64,000 nucleotides of DNA from an uncultured Bacteroidota bacterium (GTDB lineage: Bacteria; Bacteroidota; Bacteroidia; Bacteroidales; P3): NCBI GenBank assembly GCA_902776365.1, contig CACYPU010000001.1, forward strand, positions 186,001 to 250,000, read 5' to 3'. Below the pieces are notes generated by a model. The model saw nothing but the letters and a program-made list of their open reading frames with translations, ran no database searches and was not told where the DNA came from. Numbering within the stretch: the first letter of the stretch is position 1; each line of letters begins with the position of its first letter. Positions 18,008 through 26,010 of the stretch are shown here, piece after piece. A program made the translations under genes and the position numbers.

Positions 18008-19792
18008 ATGAAAAAGATAATTCTTGCAACCGCAATAATTTCAATTTTCAATTTTCAATTTTCAATTACCAACGCCCAGGATGGTCCCAGCGAGAGCGTG
18101 CTCGTCCGTGGCTCCTACCGCCCGGTGATCGACTCTTCCGAGAAGGTATTCTTCCCCACGGAGATAGCCGACACCGTGGCTCTCACGCCACACTCCTACC
18201 GCTACACCATCAATCCCCCCAACCCTGTGCACACCCATGCCAGCTATGAGCCTCGACGCATCGCCGCCGGACAGCTCAAGGGTGAGCGCACCACCAAGCT
18301 CTACAACAACTACATCCGCTTCGGTGTTGGCAACTACTGGAGCCCGCTCCTCGACCTTTACTGGTCCTCCACCAAAGACCCCCTGAAGACCTACGGCGTC
18401 CGCTTCAACCACCGCTCCTCCTGGGGCACCATCTCCAGCGACGACCCCGCTGAGAACTACGGTTCCAACCACTTCGGCCTCACGGGCATCACCCTCTTCG
18501 GCAAGTACATCGTCAAGGACATCCTCCAGCTCTCCTCCGATATCAACTACGAGCACGACCACAACCTCTACTATGGCTTCACCGACAACACCCTCCAGAC
18601 CACCCTCGGCATGAGCCGCGACGACCTCGCCCTCTCCAACATCCGCGCCAAATACAACCTCCTCACCTGGAACATCGGCCTCCGTAACATGGAGCTCGAC
18701 GCCAACAAGTTGGGCTACAGCCTCGACGTCCGTGTCTCCGACCTCTGGGCCTCGTGGAACCAGAACGAGTTCAACCTCAACCTCAGCGGCGACATCCACT
18801 ACGGCTTCAACCTCGGCAACCGCTACAAGGGTGTGGCCTACATCCACGCCGAATGGGATGGCTATATCCAGTCGTTCCATGCCGACGGCGAGATGCCCCT
18901 CGGCTACACGCCCGCCATCCCCACTGACACCGTTAAGAGTGGCCGCAACATTGTCAAAGTCAACCCCTATGCCGACTTCATGCTCAACGGCCTCCACTTC
19001 CATGCCGGATTCACCGCAGGATGGGACGCCTATACTCCTGACGCCGAAGGCACCATCTTCCGTTTCTTCCCCGATGTGGTGGTCAGCAAGCACCTCTTCG
19101 ACGACAACCTGGTGCTCTCTCTCGGTGCCACAGGCGGCATTGATGCCAACAACATCAACACCATCCGCCAAAACAACCCGTATGTCGCCCCCTGCGCCGA
19201 GGAACGCGCCACACGCCACTACGACTTCACCGGCCATGCCCGCTGGACCATCAGCAAGAAACTCGAAGCCAACGCCGAGGCAAGCTACAGCCTCCTGCAA
19301 GACGACCTCACCTTCATGCTCGATCCCGACTACTCGCTCAACAACGTATACAAACCGCTCTATTTCGACAACAACCGTCTCACCATCGGTGGCGACATCG
19401 CCTTCGTCAACGACGAAATGATTACCCTCCGCCTCGGAGGTCATTACTACTACTACTCTAACATGGAGAACAGCGCTTCTCTAATACCCATCACTGCCGC
19501 CTACTACCGTCCCGACTGGGACCTCCTGGCCTCGGCCGATGTCAACTATCTCGACAAATGGCTCTTCCACCTCGAAGGCCAACTCCTTGGCAAGACGCAG
19601 GCCGACAACGGCGACGAGCTGCCCATGCGCTACGGCATCAATGCCGAGGTCGAATACCGCCACAACCGTGCCCTCTCCTTCTTCCTCAAGATGGACAACC
19701 TCGCCTTCCAGCGCTATTTCTATTGGGCCAACTATCCCTCCCAGCGCGGTCTCTTCATCCTCGGCCTCACCTACACCATCCCGCATAAATGA
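18008..19792 (+). CDS. Outer-membrane beta-barrel protein without plug
   Basis: 594 aa. The signal peptide (MKKIILATAII ... TNAQ) has a core coded by a TTTTCAAT tract. The mature part is a run of amphipathic strands rich in Tyr, Asn and aromatic residues, ending in a strand closing FILGLTYTIPHK, typical of barrels related to TonB-dependent receptors but without a plug or carboxypeptidase-like domain. The motif LKGERTTKLYNNYIRFGVGN resembles a conserved segment of Bacteroidota barrels encoded beside TPR proteins. An upstream ATG at 17969 overlaps the TPR stop, but it would put 13 hydrophilic residues before the signal peptide, so 18008 is preferred. folC overlaps its end by 4 nt. Confidence 0.8.
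   Translation: MKKIILATAIISIFNFQFSITNAQDGPSESVLVRGSYRPVIDSSEKVFFPTEIADTVALTPHSYRYTINPPNPVHTHASYEPRRIAAGQLKGERTTKLYNNYIRFGVGNYWSPLLDLYWSSTKDPLKTYGVRFNHRSSWGTISSDDPAENYGSNHFGLTGITLFGKYIVKDILQLSSDINYEHDHNLYYGFTDNTLQTTLGMSRDDLALSNIRAKYNLLTWNIGLRNMELDANKLGYSLDVRVSDLWASWNQNEFNLNLSGDIHYGFNLGNRYKGVAYIHAEWDGYIQSFHADGEMPLGYTPAIPTDTVKSGRNIVKVNPYADFMLNGLHFHAGFTAGWDAYTPDAEGTIFRFFPDVVVSKHLFDDNLVLSLGATGGIDANNINTIRQNNPYVAPCAEERATRHYDFTGHARWTISKKLEANAEASYSLLQDDLTFMLDPDYSLNNVYKPLYFDNNRLTIGGDIAFVNDEMITLRLGGHYYYYSNMENSASLIPITAAYYRPDWDLLASADVNYLDKWLFHLEGQLLGKTQADNGDELPMRYGINAEVEYRHNRALSFFLKMDNLAFQRYFYWANYPSQRGLFILGLTYTIPHK
18038..18067. repeat. TTTTCAAT-family tract in a signal peptide
   Basis: Three to four near-perfect copies of TTTTCAA(T) coding ISIFNFQFSI, the hydrophobic core of the barrel protein's signal peptide. 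Confidence 0.85.
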
Positions 19793-21096
19793 CCTATCAA
19801 GAGACTATAGACTTCATGTTCGCGCAGCTGCCGATGTATCACCGCGTCGGCGCTGCCGCCTATAAGGCCGACATACAGCCCACCATCGACATGATGGCCG
19901 CCCTCGGCAACCCCGAGCGCAAATTCAAGTCCATCCATGTCGCCGGCACCAACGGCAAAGGCTCCGTCTCCCACTTCCTCGCCTCCATCCTCCAAGAAGC
20001 TGGCTACAAGGTGGGCCTCTACACCTCGCCCCACCTCGTCGACTTCCGCGAACGTATCCGCATCAACGGCGAGATGATACCCCAACAGGCTGTTGTCGAC
20101 TTTGTCGCCACCCACTACCCACTATTCACTACCCACTCATTATCTTTCTTTGAGATGACCGTCGGCCTGGCCTTCGACTACTTCGCCCACCAGCAGGTCG
20201 ATATCGCCGTCATCGAGGTCGGCATGGGCGGCCGCCTCGACAGCACCAACGTCATGCCTCCGCTACCCACTACCCACTACCCACTACCCACTGACGCCGG
20301 AGGCGTCCTCCTTTCCATCATCACCAACATCGGCCTTGACCACACGCAGTTCCTCGGCGACACGCTGGAGAAGATTGCCGCCGAGAAGGCCGGCATCATC
20401 AAGGACGGCGTCCCCGTGGTCGTCGGCGAGACCCAGCCCGAGACGAAGCCCGTCTTCGAATCTGTCGCTGCCGAGCATCACGCCCCCATCACCTTCGCCG
20501 ATGAACACTACCTCGTCGACCGCATCGAAGACTATACCACGGAGCTAACAGGTGATTATCAGAAGAAAAACATCGCCACCGTATTAGAGGCTGTCGACGT
20601 CCTTTCCAACCTTTCTCCTTTCACCTCTCACCTTTCACCTTCGGCGGTACGCCGGGGCCTCGCCCGTGTGGTCACCAATACCCACCTCCACGGCCGTTGG
20701 CAGAAGATAGGGGAGACCCCGCTGACCATCTGCGAGACCGCCCACAATGAGCCCGGCATCCGCGCCATGCTTGGAAAACTGAAGACTATGGACTTCAAGC
20801 GCCTGCACCTTGTCTACGGCTGCGTCAACGACAAGGACTTCAGTCACATCCTCAATCTCCTCGTCTCTCAGTTTTCAATTCTCAATTTTCAATTTTCATT
20901 TTACTTCACCCAGCCCTCTGTGCCGCGCCGCTTACCCGTGACCGACCTCGTGGCCGCCGCCCGTGAACTCGGCATCGACGGCCCCGCCTTCGACAACGTC
21001 AAGGAGGCCATCGCCGCCGCCCGCGCCACCGCCGACCCCCACGACCTCGTCCTCGTCACCGGCTCCATCTTCCTCGTCGCCGACGCCCTCAGTTAG
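19789..21096 (+). CDS. folC: Dihydrofolate synthase / folylpolyglutamate synthase with four repeat tracts
   Basis: Cytosolic Mur-ligase-type enzyme, 435 aa, adding glutamate to dihydropteroate and folates with ATP. The P-loop is GTNGKGSVSH (about residue 50); DIAVIEVGMGGRLDSTNV and ITNIGLDHTQFLGDTLEKIAAEKAGI are family signatures. Four segments are translations of short tandem tracts: residues about 107-116 (THYPLFTTHS), 158-168 (LPTTHYPLPTD), 274-284 (SPFTSHLSP) and 361-372 (SILNFQFSFYF). The frame stays open and the motifs are intact, so it is probably functional. Its last 165 nt are overlapped on the other strand by the DUF6266 frame. Confidence 0.93.
   Translation: MTYQETIDFMFAQLPMYHRVGAAAYKADIQPTIDMMAALGNPERKFKSIHVAGTNGKGSVSHFLASILQEAGYKVGLYTSPHLVDFRERIRINGEMIPQQAVVDFVATHYPLFTTHSLSFFEMTVGLAFDYFAHQQVDIAVIEVGMGGRLDSTNVMPPLPTTHYPLPTDAGGVLLSIITNIGLDHTQFLGDTLEKIAAEKAGIIKDGVPVVVGETQPETKPVFESVAAEHHAPITFADEHYLVDRIEDYTTELTGDYQKKNIATVLEAVDVLSNLSPFTSHLSPSAVRRGLARVVTNTHLHGRWQKIGETPLTICETAHNEPGIRAMLGKLKTMDFKRLHLVYGCVNDKDFSHILNLLVSQFSILNFQFSFYFTQPSVPRRLPVTDLVAAARELGIDGPAFDNVKEAIAAARATADPHDLVLVTGSIFLVADALS
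20110..20137. repeat. ACCCACT tract in folC (copy 1)
   Basis: Four 7-nt units (ACCCACT, ACCCACT, ATTCACT, ACCCACT), same orientation and family as the next copy about 120 nt on. Confidence 0.85.
20262..20294. repeat. ACCCACT tract in folC (copy 2), identical to the nqrA tract
   Basis: 33 nt identical to the complement of 7992-8024 in nqrA, in the same reading phase. The flanks differ, so this is not homology between the genes. Confidence 0.9.
20611..20642. repeat. CTTTCACC-family tract in folC
   Basis: CTTTCTC, CTTTCACCTCT, CACCTTT and CACCTT units coding SPFTSHLSP. The same family and near-identical peptides occur in the macroglobulin (52821) and ABC-F (62798) genes. Confidence 0.85.
20871..20903. 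repeat. TTTTCAAT-family tract in folC
   Basis: Four copies of TTTTCAA/TCTCAA units coding FSILNFQFSF, inside a cytosolic enzyme rather than a signal peptide. Confidence 0.85.
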
Positions 21097-21720
21097 CGCG
21101 CCGTATGCTGTCGCCGAGCATCGCCCTGCCTCGTCCTGTACGAAGAGGTAGAGGTGCAAGTCGCTGCTGACCAAATAGTCCGGCAGCAGCACGCTGATGC
21201 GCTGCGCACGGCGGTAGACGGGATTCGTCAGGAACCCCATCCCACTCGCCGCATCGTAAATCCACAGGTAGACGCTGTCGTAGGCACTTGCCGCCCGGTG
21301 CTCCGGATTCTTCTCGAAATGCACCGTCAATTCATCATTCATCAATCCCCAATCAACATGAGTAATGGCCACCGGCGCCACGGGGCCCAGACTCACCTGC
21401 AGGGCAGGGTAGTCCACCTTGAGGATGCCGTCCACCATGCTGAAGGCCTGCTGGTTGGCTTTCACGAAGAGGTTCTGCGCCGTCATCCCCATCTGGTGTG
21501 CCACCCCTTTCATCCCTATGTTCACGGCACGCCGCATCTGTGCCGCCATTTGCACCTCCTGCTTGAACATTGCGCGGTGCTCCTGCTGCGCCGCTGTGCG
21601 CGGGTTGACCACCGTGCGTGGCAGCGCCCTCACGCACCACCGCCCGTTCCACTGGTAACCCACCGCCGGCCCCAGCCTCCCGCTGAAGCCCCCTAAAAAT
21701 CCATTTGCTTGCTTTGCCAT
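20932..21720 (-). CDS. DUF6266 family protein with a C-terminus running antisense through folC
   Basis: 262 aa, soluble, no signal peptide. The N-terminus MAKQANGFLGGFSGRLGPAV and VVNPRTAAQQEHRAMF match DUF6266, a Bacteroidota-restricted family of unknown function, usually about 200-215 residues. The recognisable protein ends near residue 208. From there the frame continues 165 nt antisense to the 3' end of folC and gives an unnatural Gly/Glu/Asp/Val run (EGVGDEEDGAGDEDEVV). This suggests the original stop was lost when the two genes came together. The upstream spacer 21721-21978 is AT-rich with a repeat tract and the terminator of the next gene. Confidence 0.75.
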   Translation of the reverse strand: MAKQANGFLGGFSGRLGPAVGYQWNGRWCVRALPRTVVNPRTAAQQEHRAMFKQEVQMAAQMRRAVNIGMKGVAHQMGMTAQNLFVKANQQAFSMVDGILKVDYPALQVSLGPVAPVAITHVDWGLMNDELTVHFEKNPEHRAASAYDSVYLWIYDAASGMGFLTNPVYRRAQRISVLLPDYLVSSDLHLYLFVQDEAGRCSATAYGALTEGVGDEEDGAGDEDEVVGVGGGAGGGDGLLDVVEGGAVDAEFTGGGHEVGHG

Positions 21721-21851
21721 AATAAATAATGTTTAAATTTTAATGGTTATCGTTTAAAGGGTAAAAAAGAAACCCCATATATATAATATAAGGTCCCAAC
21801 CCCCGGTTTTGTGTTACCCCTCGCTTTTTTAACAAAACTTTAACATAGCGC

Positions 21852-21898
21852 AGGGTAAGAGCGGAGTAAGACTTGAGTAAGAGTTGGTGAGTGTAAGG
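21852..21898. repeat. GAGTAAGA-family tract
   Basis: GGGTAAGAG, GAGTAAGAC and GAGTAAGAG units; the complement (ACTCTTACTC) recurs as the left arm of the tract at 53415-53498. Non-coding here. Confidence 0.7.
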
Positions 21899-21921
21899 TG
21901 TTGTGTTTTAACTATTTGCAA

Positions 21922-21948
21922 TAAAAAAAGCGGTTTCGTAGAAACCGC
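21922..21948 (-). terminator. Intrinsic terminator after the 22674-21979 lipoprotein
   Basis: GCGGTTTC and GAAACCGC form a perfect 8-bp stem with a 3-nt loop, followed on the minus strand by a run of seven T. It lies 31 nt after the lipoprotein stop. Confidence 0.9.
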
Positions 21949-21978
21949 CCTTATGTTATGCTTTGGATGGTAGAAACA

Positions 21979-22674
21979 CTATTCGTCAAAAAAAATTGAA
22001 TCATCCATTTCGACAACCTCAGATTCGGGAGGTGGTGGAACGGATTCTTTTTCCATCAAGCGGATAGGGGTATAATTGTCGATGGCAATGCGTTGCTCTT
22101 TGGAGATATCATCATAGTGTTTGCCGAAGTGCTTTATCGATTGTTCGTCACGAATTTGCAGGAATGCGTCCACAATTGCGGTCTGGATATTTGGTGGCAC
22201 ATTATGGCTTCCCTTTTGCGTGTCTATTCGCAATTCGATATAGCATTGGAGTACCCTGATTTCCCCTAATAAATCAATATTTTCTTCTTTAAAATTGGTC
22301 CAGGAATAGTCGTTATTTCCGTGTTCGGGATTAATGAAGTCTTTGATTTTATTTGTCAAAGCTCTTTTATCGCGCGCTTCTATAGGCTTTGAACCGCACC
22401 ATTGCGTTAATATTTGGTTATCGTGGTTGACCCAAACATGAAAAACATCGCACCTTCCGATTGTCCCGATTTCGGGATGTCTTATGTTTTGAGACACCCG
22501 TATTCTCTTTCTCTGTTCCCACGCTTTTTCAAAAAGGTCATCCACATGGGCTTTGGCGTCGAAAGACTGCACAAGTTGTCCTTGTTTCGTTTCGTCGTTG
22601 TTGGAATTATCCCCACCTTTGCATGCGACAAGTGATAATACACTCAGAAATAGGAGTAATAATTTTTTTTTCAT
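21979..22674 (-). CDS. Predicted lipoprotein of unknown function, 231 aa
   Basis: The signal peptide MKKKLLLLFLSVLSLVAC has a lipobox ending at Cys18, followed by a charged Asp/Asn/Glu spacer. The mature part has a conserved-looking region around HPEIGTIGRCDVFHVWVNHD (residues 65-84), then helical, Arg/Lys/Glu-rich sequence and a C-terminal PPPPESE linker with acidic end. I recognise no family. It is the last gene behind the PIN toxin pair (23 nt gap), with its own terminator. It looks AT-richer than most genes here. Confidence 0.75.
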   Translation of the reverse strand: MKKKLLLLFLSVLSLVACKGGDNSNNDETKQGQLVQSFDAKAHVDDLFEKAWEQRKRIRVSQNIRHPEIGTIGRCDVFHVWVNHDNQILTQWCGSKPIEARDKRALTNKIKDFINPEHGNNDYSWTNFKEENIDLLGEIRVLQCYIELRIDTQKGSHNVPPNIQTAIVDAFLQIRDEQSIKHFGKHYDDISKEQRIAIDNYTPIRLMEKESVPPPPESEVVEMDDSIFFDE

Positions 22675-22697
22675 AAAAATTGTTTCTGAATGTAAAA

Positions 22698-23108
22698 TTA
22701 CGAATTCAACGTATTGCTAAATTCATCTAATGTTAGCACATTCACCTTGGGCAAGGGTATGCTTTGTAGCACTCGGAAATGGGAGTCCTCGCTGACAATG
22801 AAGTCGGCATTGGCTATGATAGCGCAATCGACAAACTTGTTGTCGTCAGGGTCTGCCTCAATAAGGTTAAAGTGGAACTGAGGGTCGAAACGCAGAACGA
22901 AAGGGCTGCGGAGTATGGCACCCACAATGTTTGTGGCAAAGGATGCGTTGACTTTCTCGGTAAGTATCTCCATATACTCACCGACTATCTCGTTGCTGAT
23001 ACAAAGAAGATACTTGCCGTCGAGGAACGCCTCCCATGCAGGACGGTACTTGCTACGCAGCGGAATCATGCGGAGCAGGCAGTTGGTGTCAATCACAACG
23101 TACCTCAT
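22698..23108 (-). CDS. PIN-domain ribonuclease, probable toxin
   Basis: 136 aa. The acidic residues of a PIN nuclease are all visible: Asp7 in VIDTNCLL, Glu in SNEIVGEYMEIL (about 40-47), and Asp residues in EADPDDNKFVDCAIIANADF (about 84-103), followed by SEDSHF. Such proteins cleave RNA in a Mg2+-dependent way and, with a small upstream partner, form type II toxin-antitoxin pairs. It overlaps the upstream small gene by 4 nt, the usual antitoxin-first order. The target RNA is unknown. Confidence 0.88.
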   Translation of the reverse strand: MRYVVIDTNCLLRMIPLRSKYRPAWEAFLDGKYLLCISNEIVGEYMEILTEKVNASFATNIVGAILRSPFVLRFDPQFHFNLIEADPDDNKFVDCAIIANADFIVSEDSHFRVLQSIPLPKVNVLTLDEFSNTLNS

Positions 23109-23353
23109 GCTGGAATAGTAGCGTTTGTACGATAGGAAGTGCGCATGTGCTCATGCTTCCACGACTCGAGGGTTTTCTCGTTGATGGTCCCGTTCTCCCA
23201 CAGACGTTCCATCTCGCGGTCGGCACGTTCAGCGAAGAAACGCGCAATAGCTTGCTTCAACTCAATCAGGTCGGCCTCCGATTTGAGACTGGCCATAGTG
23301 TTGAGCAATTCAATCTGTGCCTGATTGAAGGGCTGTCTGATCGTTGCTTCCAT
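23105..23353 (-). CDS. Probable antitoxin partner of the PIN toxin
   Basis: 82 aa from the ATG at 23353. A TTG at 23377 would add eight residues but falls nearer the promoter, so the ATG is preferred. The protein is small, helical and highly charged (QAQIELLNTMASLKSEADL, ARFFAERADREMERLWE). It resembles small antitoxins found with PIN toxins in Bacteroidota, but I cannot name the family. Its 3' end overlaps the toxin start by 4 nt (ATGA). Antitoxin action is inferred from size, order and overlap. Confidence 0.8.
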   Translation of the reverse strand: MEATIRQPFNQAQIELLNTMASLKSEADLIELKQAIARFFAERADREMERLWENGTINEKTLESWKHEHMRTSYRTNATIPA

Positions 23354-23381
23354 AAGCGATTCTCTAGTTGATTTCAATTTG

Positions 23382-23413
23382 CAAAATTACGAATAAAAAA
23401 CGAAACCACCAAA
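23382..23413 (-). promoter_or_regulatory. Promoter of the toxin-antitoxin pair
   Basis: A -33 TTTG (23413-23410), a 20-nt spacer and a -7 TAATTTTG (23389-23382), close to the Bacteroidota consensus and about 30 nt before the antitoxin ATG. Confidence 0.65.
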
Positions 23414-23426
23414 AAAAGTTTTTGGT
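23408..23426 (-). terminator. Weak hairpin at the rarA 3' end
   Basis: An ACCAAAAA / TTTTTGGT inverted repeat touching the rarA stop, with a later T-rich stretch. It is a possible weak terminator and also overlaps the toxin-antitoxin promoter. Confidence 0.4.
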
Positions 23427-24721
23427 CAATAGCCGTATTTCTGGCCCCAGCGGGCGCGGAGTGTGTTGCGGGTGTCTTGCTCGCGTGGGGTGTTGCCGGG
23501 GTCGTAGAAACGGGAGCCTTCGAGGCCGGCGGGGAGGTATTCCTGTTCGGCGAAGCCGCCGAGGGCGCTGCCGCTGTAGTCGTGGGCGTATTTGTAGCCG
23601 TCGCCGTAGCCGAGGTTTTTCATGAGTTTGGTGGGTGCGTTGCGGATGTGCAGCGGCACAGGGAGGTCGCCGGTGCGGCGGATGGCGGCTTCGGCGTTGT
23701 TGAGGGCCATGTAGGTGGCGTTGCTCTTGGCGGAGCAGGCGAGGTAGCAGGCGCACTGCGAGAGGTTGATGCGGCACTCGGGGTAGCCTATCTTGCTGAC
23801 GGCGTCGAAGGTGGCGTTGGCGAGCAGGAGGGCGTTGGGGTTGGCGTTGCCGATGTCCTCGGAGGCGAAGATGAGCATGCGGCGGGCGATGAAGAGCGGG
23901 TCTTCGCCGCCGGCAATCATGCGTGCGAGCCAGTAGACGGCGCCGTTGGGGTCGGAGCCTCGCATGGATTTGATGAAGGCGGAGATGATGTCGTAGTGCA
24001 TCTCGCCCCCTTTGTCGTAGAAGGCGAGGTTTTGCTGGATCACCGTCGTCACCGACAGGTTATCTATCGTCACATTTGTCTTGCACTCCTTCGCACTCCC
24101 TTGCACTCCTTGCACTCCCTTATTTACCACTAGCTCGATGGCGTTGAGCAGCTTGCGGGCGTCGCCGCCGGAGATGCGCATGAGGGCTTCGTCTTCGCGG
24201 ACGTCGACGGTGATGCCCTGTGAGGCGTAGTAGCGCACCGTCGAGGCGATGAGCTGGCGCATGTCGTTCTCGTCGAATTCCTTGAGGACGTAGACCTGGC
24301 AGCGGGAGAGGAGAGCGGAGATGACCTCGAAGGAGGGGTTCTCGGTGGTGGCGCCGATGAGGGTGATGGTGCCGCGTTCTACGGCACCGAGGAGGGAGTC
24401 TTGCTGGGCTTTGTTGAAGCGGTGGATTTCGTCGATGAAGAGGATGGCACCTTCTTCCTCCTGGGCGGCGTTGATGACTTCGCGGACCTCCTTGACGCCG
24501 CTGCTGATGGCGCTGAGGGTGTGGAAGGGGCGGTGCAGCGTGTTGCTGATGATCATCGCCAGGGTGGTTTTGCCGATGCCGGGAGGGCCCCAGAAAATCA
24601 TGCTGGGGATGTTGCCGCTTTCTATCAGTGTGCGAAGAACAGCACCCGGTCCTATCAGGTGCTGTTGTCCGATGTATTCATCCAAAGACTTGGGACGAAG
24701 GATTTCGGCTAGGGGAGTCAT
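23426..24721 (-). CDS. rarA: Replication-associated recombination protein A (RarA/MgsA AAA+ ATPase)
   Basis: 431 aa clamp-loader-like AAA+ ATPase acting at stalled replication forks. Walker A is GPPGIGKT, Walker B is FIDEIHRF, sensor 1 is GATTENPSFEV, and the C-terminal tetramer domain begins IQQNLAFYDKGGEMHYD. Residues about 200-216 (NKGVQGVQGSAKECKTN) are a translated TTGCACTCC tract placed between the lid helices and the oligomerisation domain, where the family has a variable loop. The ABC-F gene at the right edge contains almost the same peptide. It follows queA by 116 nt, with an inverted pair of the same tract family in between. Confidence 0.95.
   Translation of the reverse strand: MTPLAEILRPKSLDEYIGQQHLIGPGAVLRTLIESGNIPSMIFWGPPGIGKTTLAMIISNTLHRPFHTLSAISSGVKEVREVINAAQEEEGAILFIDEIHRFNKAQQDSLLGAVERGTITLIGATTENPSFEVISALLSRCQVYVLKEFDENDMRQLIASTVRYYASQGITVDVREDEALMRISGGDARKLLNAIELVVNKGVQGVQGSAKECKTNVTIDNLSVTTVIQQNLAFYDKGGEMHYDIISAFIKSMRGSDPNGAVYWLARMIAGGEDPLFIARRMLIFASEDIGNANPNALLLANATFDAVSKIGYPECRINLSQCACYLACSAKSNATYMALNNAEAAIRRTGDLPVPLHIRNAPTKLMKNLGYGDGYKYAHDYSGSALGGFAEQEYLPAGLEGSRFYDPGNTPREQDTRNTLRARWGQKYGY
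24073..24120. repeat. TTGCACTCC-family tract in rarA
   Basis: Four 9-10 nt units preceded by CATTTGTC. The 15-nt motif AGTGCAAGACAAATG (complement of 24073-24087) is exactly repeated at 24767-24781 and at 63493-63507 (complement). Confidence 0.9.
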
Positions 24722-24735
24722 GGCTTTTCTTTTTT

Positions 24736-24838
24736 GGGAGTGCTAGGAGTGCAGGAAGTGCAAAGTAGTGCAAGACAAATGTACATGACGGTGCTATTGT
24801 CCTGCACTCCTTGTACTCCTTGTACTCCCTGTACTCCT
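24736..24838. repeat. Inverted pair of TTGCACTCC-family tracts between queA and rarA
   Basis: The left arm (24736-24776, GGAGTGC-type units) and right arm (24798-24838, TGCACTCC/TGTACTCC units) are imperfect reverse complements about 40 nt long, separated by about 21 nt. This could fold as a long hairpin in the queA-rarA spacer. It resembles two solo tracts joined head to head. Confidence 0.8.
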
Positions 24839-25893
24839 TAAATTATGAGCATTGCGTCGCCGTAGGTGGAGAAGCGGTATTTCTCTTTGATGGCGGTCTG
24901 GTAGGTCTGCATGAGCAGGTCGGGGCCGGCGAAGGCGGAGGCCATGATGAACTGGGATGACATGGGGTGGTGGAAGTTGGTGACCATCATGTCGGCGATG
25001 GTGAAGTCGTAGGGCGGGAAGATGAACTTGTTGGTCCAGCCGTCGTAGGGGCATAGCTTGCCGGGGATGGTGACGGCGCTTTCGAGGGCGCGCATGGTGG
25101 TGGTGCCGACGCAGCAGATCTTGTGTCCTTTTTCCTTGGCCTGTTCAATCTGGTTGCAGACATTCTCGTCTAGGTGCATTTCTTCGGCGTCCATGCGGTG
25201 TTTGGAGAGATCTTCGACCTCGATGGCTTTGAATTCGCCCATGCCGGTGTGGAGGGTGAGCTCGACCCATTTTACATCCTTGATTTCCATGCGTTTGAGC
25301 AGCTCGCGGCTGAAATGGAGGCCGGCGATGGGGGCGGCGATGCCACCTTCGACCTTGGCGTAGAGGGTCTGGTAGTTCTCGGCGTCGCTCTTCTCGATGT
25401 CGCGCAGTTTGCGCAGCTCTTCAGGCAGCGGTGTGCGTCCCATGCCCTTGACGATGGACATGAACTCCTGGTGCGAGCCATCGAAGAGGAAGCGGATGGT
25501 GCGGCCACGCGAGGTGGTGTTGTCCACCACTTCGGCCACGAGGGCGTCGTTGGTGCCGAAATAGAGTTTGTTGCCGATGCGGATTTTGCGAGCGGGGTCG
25601 ACAATGACATCCCACAGTCGCATCTCGGAGTTCAACTCTCTCAGCAGGAAGACTTGGATGCGGGCGCCGGTCTTTTCTTTCTCGCCGTCGAGGAGGGCAG
25701 GGAAGACGCGGGTGTTATTGGCCACCACGACGTCGCCTTCATCGACATACTCGATGAAGTCCTTGAAGATGCGGTGTTCTACTTTACCGGAGTCGCGATG
25801 CAGCACCATCATACGGGCCTCGTCGCGGTTGCGGGGAGGTTTCTCGGCGATTAATTCCTTCGGCAGGTTGAATCTGAATTGTGATAATTTCAT
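24838..25893 (-). CDS. queA: S-adenosylmethionine:tRNA ribosyltransferase-isomerase
   Basis: 351 aa enzyme of queuosine synthesis: it moves the ribosyl part of SAM onto preQ1 in tRNA to make epoxyqueuosine. [20 protein letters not shown] at the N-terminus, [20 protein letters not shown] and [10 protein letters not shown] are family blocks, and the C-terminus has [16 protein letters not shown] and [12 protein letters not shown]. The frame is open much further upstream (to 26322), across the divergent mltD start; the ATG at 25893 gives the standard N-terminus. The stop codon abuts the repeat element of the queA-rarA spacer. Confidence 0.96.
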   Translation of the reverse strand: MKLSQFRFNLPKELIAEKPPRNRDEARMMVLHRDSGKVEHRIFKDFIEYVDEGDVVVANNTRVFPALLDGEKEKTGARIQVFLLRELNSEMRLWDVIVDPARKIRIGNKLYFGTNDALVAEVVDNTTSRGRTIRFLFDGSHQEFMSIVKGMGRTPLPEELRKLRDIEKSDAENYQTLYAKVEGGIAAPIAGLHFSRELLKRMEIKDVKWVELTLHTGMGEFKAIEVEDLSKHRMDAEEMHLDENVCNQIEQAKEKGHKICCVGTTTMRALESAVTIPGKLCPYDGWTNKFIFPPYDFTIADMMVTNFHHPMSSQFIMASAFAGPDLLMQTYQTAIKEKYRFSTYGDAMLII

Positions 25894-26010
25894 CCTAATA
25901 CTCTTATTTTTCTGCATAACGTAATTTTTTTGTTGTTGGTATATAAATATGAAAATATTTTTTTTCTTTCTAATGTATACTATAAATGTTTTTTTTGCGT
26001 TACAGAGAGT

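Noticed and set aside
20110-20294. CRISPR-like array suspected from regular ACCCACT repeats
   Set aside because: Units are 7 nt with no spacers, inside an open folC frame, and no cas genes are present.
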